Of a DNA stretch of 46,117 bases, positions 1 through 8,982 are shown in pieces. Both the position numbers and the translations under genes were made by a program. The stretch covers positions 1-46,117 of the IMG/VR virus record IMGVR_UViG_3300008448_000163. One strand, 5' to 3'. Each line of letters starts with the position of its first letter. The first letter of the stretch is position 1. Under the pieces are notes generated by a model. That model ran no database searches, had not been told where the DNA came from, and saw only the letters and a program-made list of their open reading frames with translations. Source of the stretch: a virus.

Positions 1-430
1 CGCCCGCTCCAGCCGGGCCGCCCGCGCCGCCGCCCCCGCCGCCCGGCGCGCCCGTACCGGACCCGGCGGGCGTGCCTCCCGTGCCGCCCGACGCGACGAC
101 GTCGCCGATGCAGCTCGCCGACGATCCGCCCGCCCCGCCGCCCGCCGACGTTCCGTTAAGGCCCGCTTTGGCGAGAACGGTTGACGAGGAGCTAAACCAG
201 GTATCCGCCTGCGAATCCGCCGCGCCGATTTGAATCGCGAGGGTCGCCCCCGGCGTGACGGTCAGCGCGTTTTTCTTGGCGTAAGCCCCGCCCCCGCCGC
301 CGGATTTGAAAGGGCCGGTCGTTTGCGCGCCAAAGCCCCGCCCGCCCGGACCCAAGCATTCGACCTGGACGGACGTAACGCCGGCCGGGACGACCCAAGC
401 CGTGCCTGCGGTCAGGTAGTCGACGGCCAT
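1..430 (-). CDS. Glycine-rich tail/adhesin protein, N-terminal part (runs off window start)
   Basis: The ATG at 430 opens a frame that stays open to base 1. The first ~55 residues form a beta-type segment (MAVDYLTAGTAWVVPAGV) of the kind that begins glycine-rich phage tail proteins, followed by GGGGGAYAKK and long Gly/Ala/Ser runs. Such domains often form receptor-binding tips or adhesins; that role is inferred from composition. The rest of the protein is almost certainly the partial gene at the other window end (45206-46117), which has the same strand and composition. The leftover single base at position 1 does not match the frame there, so the join misses or gains bases. The gene follows the 434-898 gene by 3 bases in the late operon. 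Confidence 0.75.
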   Translation of the reverse strand, partial: MAVDYLTAGTAWVVPAGVTSVQVECLGPGGRGFGAQTTGPFKSGGGGGAYAKKNALTVTPGATLAIQIGAADSQADTWFSSSSTVLAKAGLNGTSAGGGAGGSSASCIGDVVASGGTGGTPAGSGTGAPGGGGGGAGGPAGAG

Positions 431-433
431 GGC

Positions 434-898
434 CTAGACGACGTTCGGGACTTGCCGCAGGCCGATCGTGAAGGCGATTCCGTCGCCCGACACGACGTTG
501 ATGGCCGAAAAGTTGCCGCGAATCAGCATGTTGCCCGCCGTCGCCGCATCGAACAGGCCGGCCTCTACGATCGTCAGCGTGGAAACGGCGGTCACGGTGC
601 CGACGACTTGGTATGTGTCGTTGGCGACCGTCGTCGTGACGCCGCTTTCCGTGCCGAGCGTACGCCCGCCGCCGGTCGTTGGCGCGGCTTCGGCTACCAA
701 AGTCGTTTGCGACACGGTCGGGGCGGTCGCGCTTGTGCCCCATCCGATGTACCGCGGGGCCGTGCCCGTCTGGAGGATGCGGTTGACGACGATTGACGCG
801 CCCGCGTTTGTGAACGCGACGGCGAGGTTGACGAGGCCGCGGCGAATCAGGTCGCGAAGGCGATCGTCGGCGGGCCGGGGGAGGGCAATGGCGTTCAT
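434..898 (-). CDS. Putative tail-fibre-associated structural protein, 154 aa
   Basis: The chosen start is the ATG at 898 (MNAIALPRPADDRLRDLIRRG), which overlaps the stop of the upstream gene by 4 bases (ATGA). The product looks beta-rich and Thr/Ala/Val-rich (SQTTLVAEAAPTTGGG, TVTAVSTLTIVEAGLFDAA) and has a pattern seen in small phage proteins next to fibres, where an 'AGLFD' segment is common. There is no signal peptide or membrane segment. It lies just before the glycine-rich protein, so a structural or adaptor role in the same appendage is likely. I do not recognise a named family with certainty. Confidence 0.6.
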   Translation of the reverse strand: MNAIALPRPADDRLRDLIRRGLVNLAVAFTNAGASIVVNRILQTGTAPRYIGWGTSATAPTVSQTTLVAEAAPTTGGGRTLGTESGVTTTVANDTYQVVGTVTAVSTLTIVEAGLFDAATAGNMLIRGNFSAINVVSGDGIAFTIGLRQVPNVV

Positions 899-1131
899 TC
901 GGCTTCGCTCGCGGGGGTCAGGGTCAGGGTGACGACGGTGCCGGCCGGATACTGCGCCTCGACGGCGACGATATCCGACACGGGTTGACGCAGCATGATC
1001 GATCCGCGCCCGCTCACGAGCTCCAGGCACACGCCCATGACGGGCGCGACGACGGTCGACCCGTCCGAACGGGTCAGGGTCTCGTCGATCGCCAGGCGGC
1101 TACAGCTCCGGACGGTGTATTGCAGTTCCAT
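895..1131 (-). CDS. Small putative structural protein, 78 aa
   Basis: A short protein starting MELQYTVRSCSRLAIDETL and ending in a Val/Thr-rich beta segment (AGTVVTLTLTPASEAE). Its stop overlaps the next gene's ATG (ATGA), and its start lies 3 bases after the preceding stop, so it is clearly within the late operon. I see no recognisable domain and no membrane segment. It is probably a tail or appendage accessory protein judging by position only. Confidence 0.55.
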   Translation of the reverse strand: MELQYTVRSCSRLAIDETLTRSDGSTVVAPVMGVCLELVSGRGSIMLRQPVSDIVAVEAQYPAGTVVTLTLTPASEAE

Positions 1132-1134
1132 AGG

Positions 1135-1332
1135 TCAGACTTTCCGCGAGAGGGCGAGGAGCGCGCGAGCGATGGCGGCGCACGCGTTGGCCAACGCCAG
1201 CCAGGCGTTGCCGGCGAAAGGAAGCGACGCGTTGACGTCGACGACCGGACCAAGCGACCCGTCAGCATGGACCTTGCGGGCCGTCATGAACGGCTCGAGC
1301 CGTGTTTCGCCCGCCTGCACTTGTCCCATCAT
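1135..1332 (-). CDS. Small hypothetical protein, 65 aa
   Basis: The ATG at 1332 overlaps the stop of the 1329-2129 gene (ATGA); a second ATG follows directly. The product begins MMGQVQAGETRLEPFM, has a central polar part (KVHADGSLGPVVDVNASL) and ends in an Ala/Leu-rich helix (LALANACAAIARALLALSRKV), which is amphipathic rather than a convincing membrane span. No family recognised. Tight overlap with the neighbours supports it as real. Confidence 0.5.
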   Translation of the reverse strand: MMGQVQAGETRLEPFMTARKVHADGSLGPVVDVNASLPFAGNAWLALANACAAIARALLALSRKV

Positions 1333-2129
1333 GCCCCCGAACGTGTTCCGCCGACCGTCAGCGCGAAATTGCCTAAAGTCGCATCTTGCACGATCGGCAA
1401 CGCTATGGCCAGTACCCCGGCGGGTTGCTCCGGCTCGACGATCGTAAAGACCGGCTCCGTCGCGCCGGCCGCGAAGCTGGCGGTCCAGATGATAGACGCG
1501 CCGACGCTCGCCGTGACCGTCTGCGCGACGCTGGCGGGATTGCGCACGCTGCCCCCAAAATAGTCGGCGTCGAGCGTCAGCGGCACGGGAAAGAACAGTT
1601 CGACCACCTCGCCGGCCGCCGGCTTGTCGCCGAACCACATAGGCGCAATGACGATGGCGCGCGCGGCCGGACCTGGCGGCCCTTCGTACGACACGATCAC
1701 GACGGGGTCGCCGGAGCCGATGCCCTCGACGGTCACGGTTGCCCCCGCGACGTCGGCCGACACGCCCGGATCATACGCCGCGCCGGGCGGCTGGCCGCGG
1801 AAGCCCCACGCCTGAATCTGCCCGGCCCAAATGACGCGCGGGTCAACGGGCGTCTCGTCGCGCATTGCGAACGGGAGGTTCTGCGTCAACGCGAGCTCTT
1901 GGACCAGGTCGACGGGCAGGACCAGGCGGCGCGTGTAGAAATCATCGCCGGCCAGAAGCTCGATGCGGTACGCGCCGCTCACCTCGAAAAACAGCGCCCA
2001 CTCGGAGATATCGACGAAGGTGCCGGGCGTTGCGCCCTCGACCTTGAACAGAATGACCGCCGCCGCGCGACCGTGAACCGTAATGTTCCCGGTGCGACTA
2101 TCGACGACGACGCGTTGACGAGCGGCCAT
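1329..2129 (-). CDS. Putative tail/appendage structural protein, 266 aa
   Basis: This is the first gene of the minus-strand block that runs on into the adhesin and the head genes. ATG at 2129 is preceded by a purine-rich AGGGGGC ribosome-binding sequence. The protein looks all-beta, with several Val/Thr/Ala-rich strands (GATVTVEGIGSGDPVVIVSY, AQTVTASVGASIIWTASFAAG), as in phage fibre or baseplate-associated proteins. I do not recognise a specific family. A TATAGT hexamer about 25 bases upstream of the start could be a -10 element, but no good -35 is visible. Confidence 0.6.
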   Translation of the reverse strand: MAARQRVVVDSRTGNITVHGRAAAVILFKVEGATPGTFVDISEWALFFEVSGAYRIELLAGDDFYTRRLVLPVDLVQELALTQNLPFAMRDETPVDPRVIWAGQIQAWGFRGQPPGAAYDPGVSADVAGATVTVEGIGSGDPVVIVSYEGPPGPAARAIVIAPMWFGDKPAAGEVVELFFPVPLTLDADYFGGSVRNPASVAQTVTASVGASIIWTASFAAGATEPVFTIVEPEQPAGVLAIALPIVQDATLGNFALTVGGTRSGA

Positions 2130-2196
2130 GCTGCCCCCTGATTTGCGCGGGACTATAGGCGAGCGACGCCGCGCGCGCTAGGCGGAAGAAAGATAG

Positions 2197-2225
2197 TTGA
2201 CGGCTCCGTCCACTTTGCGTAATGT
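2197..2225 (+). promoter_or_regulatory. Promoter with palindromic operator, copy 1
   Basis: TTGACG (2197-2202), a 17-base spacer and TAATGT (2220-2225) form a good sigma70-type promoter. The -35 box is the first arm of the inverted repeat TTGACGGCTCCGTCCA (2197-2212), shared with six other gene-start regions here. A bound repressor would block polymerase. The promoter fires into the small plus-strand operon starting at 2278. Confidence 0.75.
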
Positions 2226-2277
2226 TCCTCTTGTCAGCGCGGCAATCCCGCACGCGCTTTCTTTCGGGGGTCTCCCT

Positions 2278-2436
2278 ATGACCGTTCGCTTCGTGATCTT
2301 CGCCCGCAACGCTGACGGCGCGGTCTTTGAATGCTTCCGCTGGACGCGTGACGAAACGTCGGGCATTGCCCGCGCCTGGTCGGACGCGGCGCGCTTCGGC
2401 GTCGTCATCACCGACGCTTGGGCGGTGCCGGCGTGA
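2278..2436 (+). CDS. Small hypothetical protein, 52 aa, first gene of plus-strand cluster
   Basis: The ATG at 2278 (MTVRFVIFARNADGAVFECF) follows a GGGGGT purine stretch. The product looks like a compact alpha/beta fold ending DAARFGVVITDAWAVPA; no family recognised. It is first in a run of five overlapping short genes behind the promoter at 2197. The cluster sits on the strand opposite to the surrounding late genes, which suggests an acquired or early-expressed accessory cassette. Confidence 0.6.
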   Translation: MTVRFVIFARNADGAVFECFRWTRDETSGIARAWSDAARFGVVITDAWAVPA

Positions 2437-2693
2437 CGGCCGCGACCTGGACGCGGGACGGCGCGGGTTGGCGGGCCATCGTGGACGCCAACGTCACGCT
2501 TTTCGCCGTGCCGGATCGCACGCGTCGAGATCAGCCGGCGCGCGGCACGAAATGGCGCGCGGGCGCGACGCATTGGGATGAAGACACGCGGACGGCCTCG
2601 CGCTTCGGACGAGACGTCTACGGCGAGCTCTGCCCGGACGCCAAAGCGGCCAAGGCGCTCGCGGAAGCGGTGTACGCAGAGGCGACGGCATGA
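2433..2693 (+). CDS. Small hypothetical protein, 86 aa
   Basis: The best start is GTG at 2433, which overlaps the previous stop (GTGA). The product starts VTAATWTRDGAGWRAIVDAN and carries many charged residues (RTRRDQPARGTKWRAG), ending in an Ala-rich helix (DAKAAKALAEAVYAEATA). No family recognised. Its stop overlaps the next ATG, so the gene is translationally coupled on both sides. Confidence 0.6.
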   Translation: MTAATWTRDGAGWRAIVDANVTLFAVPDRTRRDQPARGTKWRAGATHWDEDTRTASRFGRDVYGELCPDAKAAKALAEAVYAEATA

Positions 2694-2878
2694 CCTACGC
2701 CACCCGCCGAATCATCCGCAACCGCCCGGAAGGCATGATCCGGGCCGCCGATCTGGACGCGGCGCTAGAACGCGCGCGGCGCATCGTTCGGGGCCAACCG
2801 GACGTGCGCGGCGTCGACGTGCTGCGTCGGCCGGACGGACGCAGCCATTGGGACGTCGTCGCTACGGTGACGGCATGA
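2690..2878 (+). CDS. Small basic hypothetical protein, 62 aa
   Basis: Begins MTYATRRIIRNRPEGMIRAA and ends DGRSHWDVVATVTA. It is rich in Arg (ALERARRIVRG), so nucleic-acid binding is possible but unproven. ATGA overlaps at both ends keep it in the plus-strand cluster. Its opening TRRI resembles that of the next gene (MNATRRIETV), so the two might be distantly related duplicates. Confidence 0.55.
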   Translation: MTYATRRIIRNRPEGMIRAADLDAALERARRIVRGQPDVRGVDVLRRPDGRSHWDVVATVTA

Positions 2879-3048
2879 ACGCGACCCGCCGTATCGAGAC
2901 CGTGACCGCGCAGCGCCGCCCCGTTTGGGAATGGGCGGTCTTCGCTTACGTCGGGTCGCGCGAGGTATTCCACGAGGAGCAGCTTTACACGCCTCGCGCC
3001 GTCGAGGCGGCCCGGCGGCGCGCGCAGGAGGCGCTAGACCGTGTTTAG
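2875..3048 (+). CDS. Small hypothetical protein, 57 aa
   Basis: The ATG at 2875 overlaps the preceding stop (ATGA). The product, MNATRRIETVTAQRRPVWEW then AVFAYVGSREVFHEEQ, ends in an Arg/Ala helix (AVEAARRRAQEALDRV). No domain recognised. The Trp- and Arg-rich segment would suit a small protein-binding inhibitor, but that is only a guess from composition. Confidence 0.5.
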   Translation: MNATRRIETVTAQRRPVWEWAVFAYVGSREVFHEEQLYTPRAVEAARRRAQEALDRV

Positions 3049-3112
3049 CATCGCCCTCGCCTTGGTCGTGGCCGCCGGTGCGGTCGTGGCGATCCTGCGG
3101 CTCGTCAGGTGA
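3041..3112 (+). CDS. Candidate 23-residue single-span membrane peptide
   Basis: A GTG at 3041 overlaps the previous stop by 8 bases and opens a 23-codon frame that is almost wholly one hydrophobic helix (VFSIALALVVAAGAVVAILR), ending LVR before a TGA. Its length and composition suit one membrane span with a positive C-terminal end. It overlaps the 3' end of the opposing MuF-like gene by 8 bases. It could be a chance frame, so confidence is low; the overlap style matches the cluster. Confidence 0.35.
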   Translation: MFSIALALVVAAGAVVAILRLVR

Positions 3113-3896
3113 AGCCCGGCACCACCGGCCGGGCGATGCAGCCGCAGTTGATTTCAAAGCCCGGCCACGTCCATTTGCCTTCCAGGAACATGCCCTTCTC
3201 GACGTCGTAGGTCTTGCCCGACGCCGCGACGTGCTCCGGCCGCGGCTCTTTCGCCCCGCCGCTATGCACCCAAATCGCTTTCGTGATGCCGAGTTCACGG
3301 TGGCGGGCGCGCTGGAGCATCGCCGTCGCCTTGTTGTTCTGGTCGCGGGCGATGAGGGCGGCCCGGCGCGTAGAGACGCCGTGCGCGGCCTGTAGGTCGC
3401 GCGTGAGGGCTCCGATATCCCGGCCAGCCTGGACGCTGCGCATGACCGCCCCTTGGACGCTGGCGGCGTACTTCTCCGGAATGCTGCGGATGAGCGCGAC
3501 GTTCTCCGCGACGGTGGCGCTCACCACGTCCTGTTGCGCGGCGCTCATTCGGAATTCGACCGTAAAGCCGGCCTTGCGAAGCGACGCCCGCAACGCCGCG
3601 TCGCTGCGGCGGTTGACGTCCTGCGCGAACCACCTCGCCAGCTCCGGCGCGAGCGCATCGAATTTGCGTTGCCACCGGCGCGCCCAATCCTTCACCGCCG
3701 CGTTGAGCTCGACGGCCGGCGACGCGTCCATGGCGACAGGCGGCGTCGCCCGGTACGCGGCCGGAATCCAATAGGCGGCGCTCTTGGCCATGCCGTCGAC
3801 CAGGCGGTCGAGGCGGCGCTGATATTCGGCGCGGATGCCCTGGTTTGGCCGGACGGGGGCGAAGGTCTTAGGCTTCCTCGCCATCGTCTTCGTCAT
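3105..3896 (-). CDS. MuF-like head morphogenesis protein, 263 aa
   Basis: Residues ~185-263 match the C-terminal domain of phage Mu F-like minor head proteins: a RDQNNKATAMLQRARHRELG helix, IWVHSGGAKEPRPEHVAASG, then a Gly-Lys-Trp-Trp-Pro region and a Cys pair (EINCGCIARPVVP). These proteins attach near the portal and help head assembly or DNA delivery. The gene stands next to the portal, as usual for the family. Two starts are possible, the ATG at 3896 or the ATG four codons later; both overlap the end of the small acidic gene upstream. Its 3' end overlaps the opposing plus-strand cluster by 8 bases. Confidence 0.85.
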   Translation of the reverse strand: MTKTMARKPKTFAPVRPNQGIRAEYQRRLDRLVDGMAKSAAYWIPAAYRATPPVAMDASPAVELNAAVKDWARRWQRKFDALAPELARWFAQDVNRRSDAALRASLRKAGFTVEFRMSAAQQDVVSATVAENVALIRSIPEKYAASVQGAVMRSVQAGRDIGALTRDLQAAHGVSTRRAALIARDQNNKATAMLQRARHRELGITKAIWVHSGGAKEPRPEHVAASGKTYDVEKGMFLEGKWTWPGFEINCGCIARPVVPGFT

Positions 3897-4035
3897 CCCA
3901 AATCCCGGTTGCCAGAAGACGCGCGTCCTCGTCGTCGCCGGGGTTGTAAAACTCCTCCTCCGTAGGCTCCGGAATGTCGACGTCGGGAGCCGGCGGGGGC
4001 AGGAGAGGGCTAGGCTTTCCGTTTAAATAGCGCAT
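3868..4035 (-). CDS. Small acidic protein between portal and MuF-like gene, 55 aa
   Basis: A short frame begins ATG at 4035 inside the 3' end of the portal gene, with a strong GGAGG 9 bases upstream. It encodes [20 protein letters not shown] followed by a very acidic tail (EPTEEEFYNPGDDEDARLL, then WDDEDDGEEA) and stops inside the MuF-like gene at 3868. It fills the ~113-base gap between those two genes, and its extreme acidity and good Shine-Dalgarno argue that it is translated. The function is unknown; an acidic head-assembly cofactor or DNA mimic are both possible. Confidence 0.65.
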   Translation of the reverse strand: MRYLNGKPSPLLPPPAPDVDIPEPTEEEFYNPGDDEDARLLATGIWDDEDDGEEA

Positions 4036-7000
4036 CGACGTGATCCTCCAGGGCTTTAGGCAAGGTGCCGCGCACGTAGTCTTCTGACGTCACAAGGGCG
4101 GCAAGCTCCGCGTCCGTCTCGTACATATTCGTGGCCGCATATTCGCTGATGTTTTTCGCGATCCACTCCCGGCGACCCTTAAGGTCGCGGGGGATTTCCG
4201 GAACCGTGTCGAGCGTGTAGCGCAGCCGGGCCGGCGAGTTTATGTGCGCCTGCATACCCAACGCGTGAGCGAGCTCATGGATCGCCGTTGCGCGGATCGA
4301 GGTTGCGGGGTCTTCGCCACCAACCGTCCAACGCCCTTTGCCGGCCGCCGCGCGCGCCTGATGGTGCGCGGCTTGGTCCGCCAGGGCCGCAAGGCCGCTC
4401 TTGGACGCAGAGACGGCAAAGTACCCCCGGCCGCCAAGCTGCCAGGAAAGACCGAGCGCCTTGCCCGTCGACGCCGGCACATACTGGATATCCGCGCCGG
4501 CCATGGCCGCCTTGAGGTCGTATCCCTGCGCGGTCAGATAGTCGAGCGCCCCGGCGACTTGACCGGCCGTCTTGCGCGCGGCTTTGGCCCCGGCGCTGTT
4601 GTCGTTCGCGTCGTAGGACTTGGCCCCCCGAACACGAGCGGCCGGGTCGATACCGATACGCTTCCGCAGCTCGCGGATTTTGTCTTCGACCGCCGCCCGC
4701 GCCTCCGGCGTTAGGGTCCGGTAATCGCGCTGGAGGTCGGCGTAAACCTTCTCATATTCAGCTTTCGCGCTCGAATCGACATTCCAGAACGATATTCCGT
4801 AAGCGTCCTCGAAATGCTTTGAAATGTCCGCGGCCGGCGTCGCAGAAAACCGCGCTTCCATTTCTTTGACGGCCTTGCCCGCTTCCGACGCGCCTAGCGC
4901 CGCGCCCTGCGCTTTACGCTTTTCGGCCTTTTCTCGCTTCTCCGCTTTGGCGCGTTGGTTCCACGCGTCGTAATACGCCGTTATATGTTCGCCGGCCAAT
5001 TCGTCATCACCGGCTTTCTTGGCCCAATTGGCGGCCTCCCGATGCTTCGTTATGGCGGTGTTCCACTCGACGAACGTCTTTGCGGATTCCGACGCCGCAC
5101 GCGCTTCGGCGCTTGCCGTCTTGGCCACCTCTGCGGCGTGGCGCTTCTTCTCCTCCGGATCGGTCGCGTTTTCGTACGCCTCGCGCGGGTCGACGGGGTC
5201 CGGCTCCGGTTCCGGCGCGCTCCCGCCGCCGCCCTGGCCGCCGGCCGTCTGGTCGGTCTCGCCCTTCGGCTCCTCCGCAGAGCCCCCACCGCCGCGCGTC
5301 TTGCCCTTGGTCTTCGCCGTGAACGTCCGGCCGTTGAGCTTGCCGCCAGCGCCGCCCTTGACGGTCACGGTGCCGCCCGCGCCCTCCTCGACCTTGACCG
5401 GCGTGCCCTTGTGTTCCTTGCCGTTGGGATGGACCGTAATCCAGCCTTCGGCGTCAGCGGCCATGCTGCGCGCCGGGCGGATCATCGTTTCGCTGACGGC
5501 ATAGTCTTTGTTACGGCCCTTGTTCTCGACGAAGCCGAAACGCTTGTAGAATTCGACCAGGCGGGACTTGGACCCGCCGAACGCCGAATCTGGCGTGAGC
5601 GCGAGCGTCTTGCCGTGCTTGTCCGCATACTCGACCAGCGAACGCATGGCCTGCGACCCGGCTCCGGTGCCCCGCGCCTCTTTCGGCACGACGATCTTGG
5701 AAACCGTGACCACGCCGCCGCGGCTCTCGTGCATGAAATGGTCGATGCCGGCGGCGTCCCATTCACGTTCAACGCTGGCCAGGTCGTCATGCGTGCCCCC
5801 GCCGCCTTCGCCAAACTTGCCGCTCGCGTCGCGCGGGTGATCGGCCTCCGACCAAGCGTCAGCGGCTAAAGGGTCGGCTTCCTCGCCCCCGTCGTCGGGT
5901 AGATTGCCCTCGCCGCCGTCCTCCGGTTGCTCCGGCACGTCGGCGACCGGGATGCCCTGGTACGGGCCGCCCTGTTGGCGCGAAATGCGCTCGCGCACCT
6001 CCTGCGTATGGATCACGCCGCCGTCGACATAGACCATGTCGGTGTCGGCCTCCGTCTTGCGGATGGTCGCCAACTCCGCTTCGCTAGGTTGCCAGAGCGG
6101 GACAAACGAGAAGCTGATTTCCGGATCGATCGCCCCGAACAGGTGCAGTTGCAAGAGCTCCAGCACGACCGTCAGCGGCTCGCGGAAAATGTCTTCCTGT
6201 TGCGAGTTGATCCACGCGTAGAAGGTTTTTATCTCGCCGTCGCTCGAGGCGTTGAGCCCCGACGGCGTGACGCCCAACAGCACGACCAGGGGAATGCCGG
6301 CGACGCTGGCCATTTGCTCCTGCGCTTGCGCCTGGAGCTTGTCGAGCGACGACAGGGGCGTTGCGACGTTGGCGAATTCCTCCCGGTCGAAATCGATCAT
6401 CTGAAGGCCGCGGTTGTCCCGCGTCGCGTTGAACAGCTCCGCGCGCCCGATGATCGATTCGGCCCCGCCGCCCTGAAGAATGGCGCTCATGTCCGTCTTG
6501 AGAACGGCGACAGAGAAGGTATGCACGAGGTCGCCGACGCTGTCCCGCGTGCGAATCCAGTTGTCGACGTAGGGCTTCGCCATCTGCGACATGGACAGGC
6601 CGCCGAACGAATAGGTCGGCTTAAGCAGGTCCGGCACCTCCCGGCTTACGACCGTCAAGAGGCGAGACGAGTCGACCAGGTTGCCCATGACAAACCAGTT
6701 GCGCGGGCGGTAGTAGGACGAGAGGAGCGGGTTGTTCGTGTCGTAGTCGTTGGGATAGACCCACATCGGTTCCACGGTGCGGAAGCCGCGGAGCTGGCCT
6801 TTCGCGGTCGTGCCGTCGCCCTTGGGAATCTTGCGCGGATCGCGGACCAGAGGCGTGTCGAGCTCGCGCGGGTCTTCGCTGTAGCCCGTATCGATATAGA
6901 TATGGCCGCGGCCAAAGAACCCGTCGAGCTCTGCGGCCCGCCGGAACACGTCTTGCACGTTGAACGTCCGCAGCGCCGTCGTCAGCGCCTCGACCTTGTC

Positions 7001-7366
7001 GCTCTTGGTCTCGTCGCCGCCGGCCGTGACTTCGATCCAACGCCGGGTCATTTCCTTGGCGATGATTTCGCTGATGCGGCGGTACTCCGGCCGTTGCGTG
7101 AGCTCCGCAAGGTACGGGTAGCCCATGAACGTCAGGCCCTCTTGCCAGAGGCCCCCGTACACCGTCGACGCCCACTGATAGGACGCGACCACGGCGCTCT
7201 CATCGCACGCCAGCGCGACGCCCTCCGGCACGACGCCGGGGGGCGGGCGCACGGCGGCCCAAGGCGAGGGCACCGGGCCGGAGCCGCGCACCGCCTGGAC
7301 GGTCTCGCGCGAGATTGCCTTGATCCGGTGGCGCGGCTTGGCCGCCTGGTCGGGAATATCGCTCAT
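4010..7366 (-). CDS. Portal protein fused to GNAT and metallopeptidase domains, 1118 aa
   Basis: Residues ~1-480 are a DUF1073-type phage portal ([39 protein letters not shown]), the dodecameric ring through which DNA enters the head. A Gly-rich linker with [12 protein letters not shown] (~510) leads to a GNAT-like acetyltransferase segment at ~540-630: an acetyl-CoA loop [14 protein letters not shown], then [15 protein letters not shown]. After a charged, helical Ala/Glu/Lys-rich stretch, the C-terminal ~200 residues hold a zinc-peptidase motif [12 protein letters not shown] (~1030-1041) with a downstream [14 protein letters not shown]. This resembles MPTase domains of phage polyvalent proteins that are injected with the DNA. 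A usual portal has about 450-550 residues, so this one is doubled in length. ATG at 7366 overlaps the terminase stop (ATGA). Confidence 0.85.
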   Translation of the reverse strand: MSDIPDQAAKPRHRIKAISRETVQAVRGSGPVPSPWAAVRPPPGVVPEGVALACDESAVVASYQWASTVYGGLWQEGLTFMGYPYLAELTQRPEYRRISEIIAKEMTRRWIEVTAGGDETKSDKVEALTTALRTFNVQDVFRRAAELDGFFGRGHIYIDTGYSEDPRELDTPLVRDPRKIPKGDGTTAKGQLRGFRTVEPMWVYPNDYDTNNPLLSSYYRPRNWFVMGNLVDSSRLLTVVSREVPDLLKPTYSFGGLSMSQMAKPYVDNWIRTRDSVGDLVHTFSVAVLKTDMSAILQGGGAESIIGRAELFNATRDNRGLQMIDFDREEFANVATPLSSLDKLQAQAQEQMASVAGIPLVVLLGVTPSGLNASSDGEIKTFYAWINSQQEDIFREPLTVVLELLQLHLFGAIDPEISFSFVPLWQPSEAELATIRKTEADTDMVYVDGGVIHTQEVRERISRQQGGPYQGIPVADVPEQPEDGGEGNLPDDGGEEADPLAADAWSEADHPRDASGKFGEGGGGTHDDLASVEREWDAAGIDHFMHESRGGVVTVSKIVVPKEARGTGAGSQAMRSLVEYADKHGKTLALTPDSAFGGSKSRLVEFYKRFGFVENKGRNKDYAVSETMIRPARSMAADAEGWITVHPNGKEHKGTPVKVEEGAGGTVTVKGGAGGKLNGRTFTAKTKGKTRGGGGSAEEPKGETDQTAGGQGGGGSAPEPEPDPVDPREAYENATDPEEKKRHAAEVAKTASAEARAASESAKTFVEWNTAITKHREAANWAKKAGDDELAGEHITAYYDAWNQRAKAEKREKAEKRKAQGAALGASEAGKAVKEMEARFSATPAADISKHFEDAYGISFWNVDSSAKAEYEKVYADLQRDYRTLTPEARAAVEDKIRELRKRIGIDPAARVRGAKSYDANDNSAGAKAARKTAGQVAGALDYLTAQGYDLKAAMAGADIQYVPASTGKALGLSWQLGGRGYFAVSASKSGLAALADQAAHHQARAAAGKGRWTVGGEDPATSIRATAIHELAHALGMQAHINSPARLRYTLDTVPEIPRDLKGRREWIAKNISEYAATNMYETDAELAALVTSEDYVRGTLPKALEDHVDALFKRKA

Positions 7367-8982
7367 ATCGCGGCCAACGCCCCTCGATTGATCTGCATCG
7401 GTTCAAAGCCGGTGCGACTGTATGCGATCATCACGGCGTCGGCTAGGTTGGGACTCTTGGACCCTTCCGGCGTCTTGTCGATCACGATCTTCCCGGCGTT
7501 GTTGAGCGAGAAGGTCGGTTGCGACAACTCGCCGGTGAGCTTCGTCAGAAGCGGCAAGTCGGCGCGGATCGATATGATATCGGCCGGGTCGTACGGGTCG
7601 CCCTGGACGGCGCGGTAGGTGGCCCGGAAGCGCTGACGCAGCCGCCACCAGGATTGCGCCTTCTGATTCGAGAAGAAATCCGCGTTCTGGCGGCCCTTCT
7701 CGTCTTCGGCCTCCGGTCGGAAAATCTCGCCCGACCCCCGGAACGCCAGGACGTCCAGCACCGGCCGCGACGCCGCCCGGCGCGCTTCGTTGATGACGCG
7801 GGCGTCCCCGCGCACGCCGGCACCCAAGCCGTCGCCGTCGTACTTGAGCCGCGGGACGTTGTGCGTGTCGCAATGGCCGAAGGCGCGCAGGACGGAGCCA
7901 TAGATATCGTCGCCCTTGCCGTACCACTCCTCGAGCGCAAACAGCTCTTGCCCGTGACGGCCCGCCCATGCGAGCGCGTCGCGCCCCTCGTCGGCCACGT
8001 CAAAGCCGGACTCCCGCACGCCGGCCGGGGCGATGCCGAGCCGCGCGCACGCGCCGACGGCGGCTTGCACCCATGCGGACGGGATAAGCACGCCCTCCGC
8101 GCTGGCCGCATAGTTGCGGTCGATTTCCTGCGCAACGGTCACGGGGTCGAGCTCCGCGCATTGCTTCTCGTACCACTCTTGGGACTTGCGCGGGTCGTCG
8201 CGCCAATCGAAGACGAACACCGGAATGCGTCCGCTATGGCGCTTGACCTGGAACGGGTTCCCCATGCCGTTAACTGACGAGACGTCGATGCGGCAATTCG
8301 TCGTGGCGCTCAACGACGCCTCGACGAGCTGCGGCCGCTCCAGAAAGGCCGACTCGTCGACGAAGTAGATCGTTTGGCGGTCGCCCCGCCCGATGCCGTC
8401 GCCGGCCTCGCCGGTGATGTTGCTTTCCGTCGCCGGGAATTTGATCCGCATATGCGGCGCGTCGGTGCGGCGGTTCCAACCGTTCGTAAATTCCGGGGGC
8501 AAATACTCGATGAATTTCCGGGCCTTGTAGAAAAGGCTCTTGGGCGCGTCGAGCTTGTCGACGTACTCCTCTTTCCGCGACCCGAACCCGATGTTCATGC
8601 CGCGATTGAACAGACAGAGCGTCGCGCCAAGACCGACCGCCAGCCACGAAATGCCGCAGTCCCGGCTCTTTTCGGTCAAGCCCGGCTCGCGGCCTTTCCA
8701 GCGCTCCATGACCCACTCGACCCATTCGCGTTGCTTGGGGAACAACAGGAAGGGCACGAGCGCCGGCCGGTCGACGTCGAGGTTGCGGGGGTCGAACGTA
8801 ACGCCCCAATCGTTGATGAAGTCGGCCGGGTTGTGTCGGTAGTGCGCGCGCAGCGGCGGGAGCCTGGCCGCCGGGTCCTCGCGTATCCAGGCGAGCCGCT
8901 GCATACGCTCGACGAAGACGGGCCGGTAGTCCGGGTGTTGCCAGTCAAAGCCGTCCAACGGGTCAGGCGCTCCCCGCCGCAC
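7363..8982 (-). CDS. terL: Terminase large subunit, 539 aa
   Basis: The ATPase-nuclease motor that packages DNA into the prohead. The N-terminal half has an adenine-binding/Walker A-like region ([18 protein letters not shown], ~102-115) and a Walker B motif with catalytic Glu ([14 protein letters not shown], ~202-215). The C-terminal half carries RNase H-like nuclease acidic residues ([14 protein letters not shown] ~325, [14 protein letters not shown] ~380, [12 protein letters not shown] ~510). The length is normal. The start is a GTG at 8982 directly after the upstream stop; the end overlaps the portal ATG. The small subunit is not adjacent but lies 3.6 kb upstream beyond the lysis genes. 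Confidence 0.92.
   Translation of the reverse strand: MRRGAPDPLDGFDWQHPDYRPVFVERMQRLAWIREDPAARLPPLRAHYRHNPADFINDWGVTFDPRNLDVDRPALVPFLLFPKQREWVEWVMERWKGREPGLTEKSRDCGISWLAVGLGATLCLFNRGMNIGFGSRKEEYVDKLDAPKSLFYKARKFIEYLPPEFTNGWNRRTDAPHMRIKFPATESNITGEAGDGIGRGDRQTIYFVDESAFLERPQLVEASLSATTNCRIDVSSVNGMGNPFQVKRHSGRIPVFVFDWRDDPRKSQEWYEKQCAELDPVTVAQEIDRNYAASAEGVLIPSAWVQAAVGACARLGIAPAGVRESGFDVADEGRDALAWAGRHGQELFALEEWYGKGDDIYGSVLRAFGHCDTHNVPRLKYDGDGLGAGVRGDARVINEARRAASRPVLDVLAFRGSGEIFRPEAEDEKGRQNADFFSNQKAQSWWRLRQRFRATYRAVQGDPYDPADIISIRADLPLLTKLTGELSQPTFSLNNAGKIVIDKTPEGSKSPNLADAVMIAYSRTGFEPMQINRGALAAI

Noticed and set aside
4010-7366. The N-terminal part might be an anti-CBASS protein rather than a portal.
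   Set aside because: Some DUF1073-like proteins carry such labels, but position after terL with a 4-base overlap and before a MuF-like gene and the full portal-type core favour a portal.
4955-7618. Long plus-strand open frames opposite the portal gene.
   Set aside because: They are products of high GC content (few stops on the opposite strand), have Arg-rich, low-complexity translations and no ribosome-binding sites.
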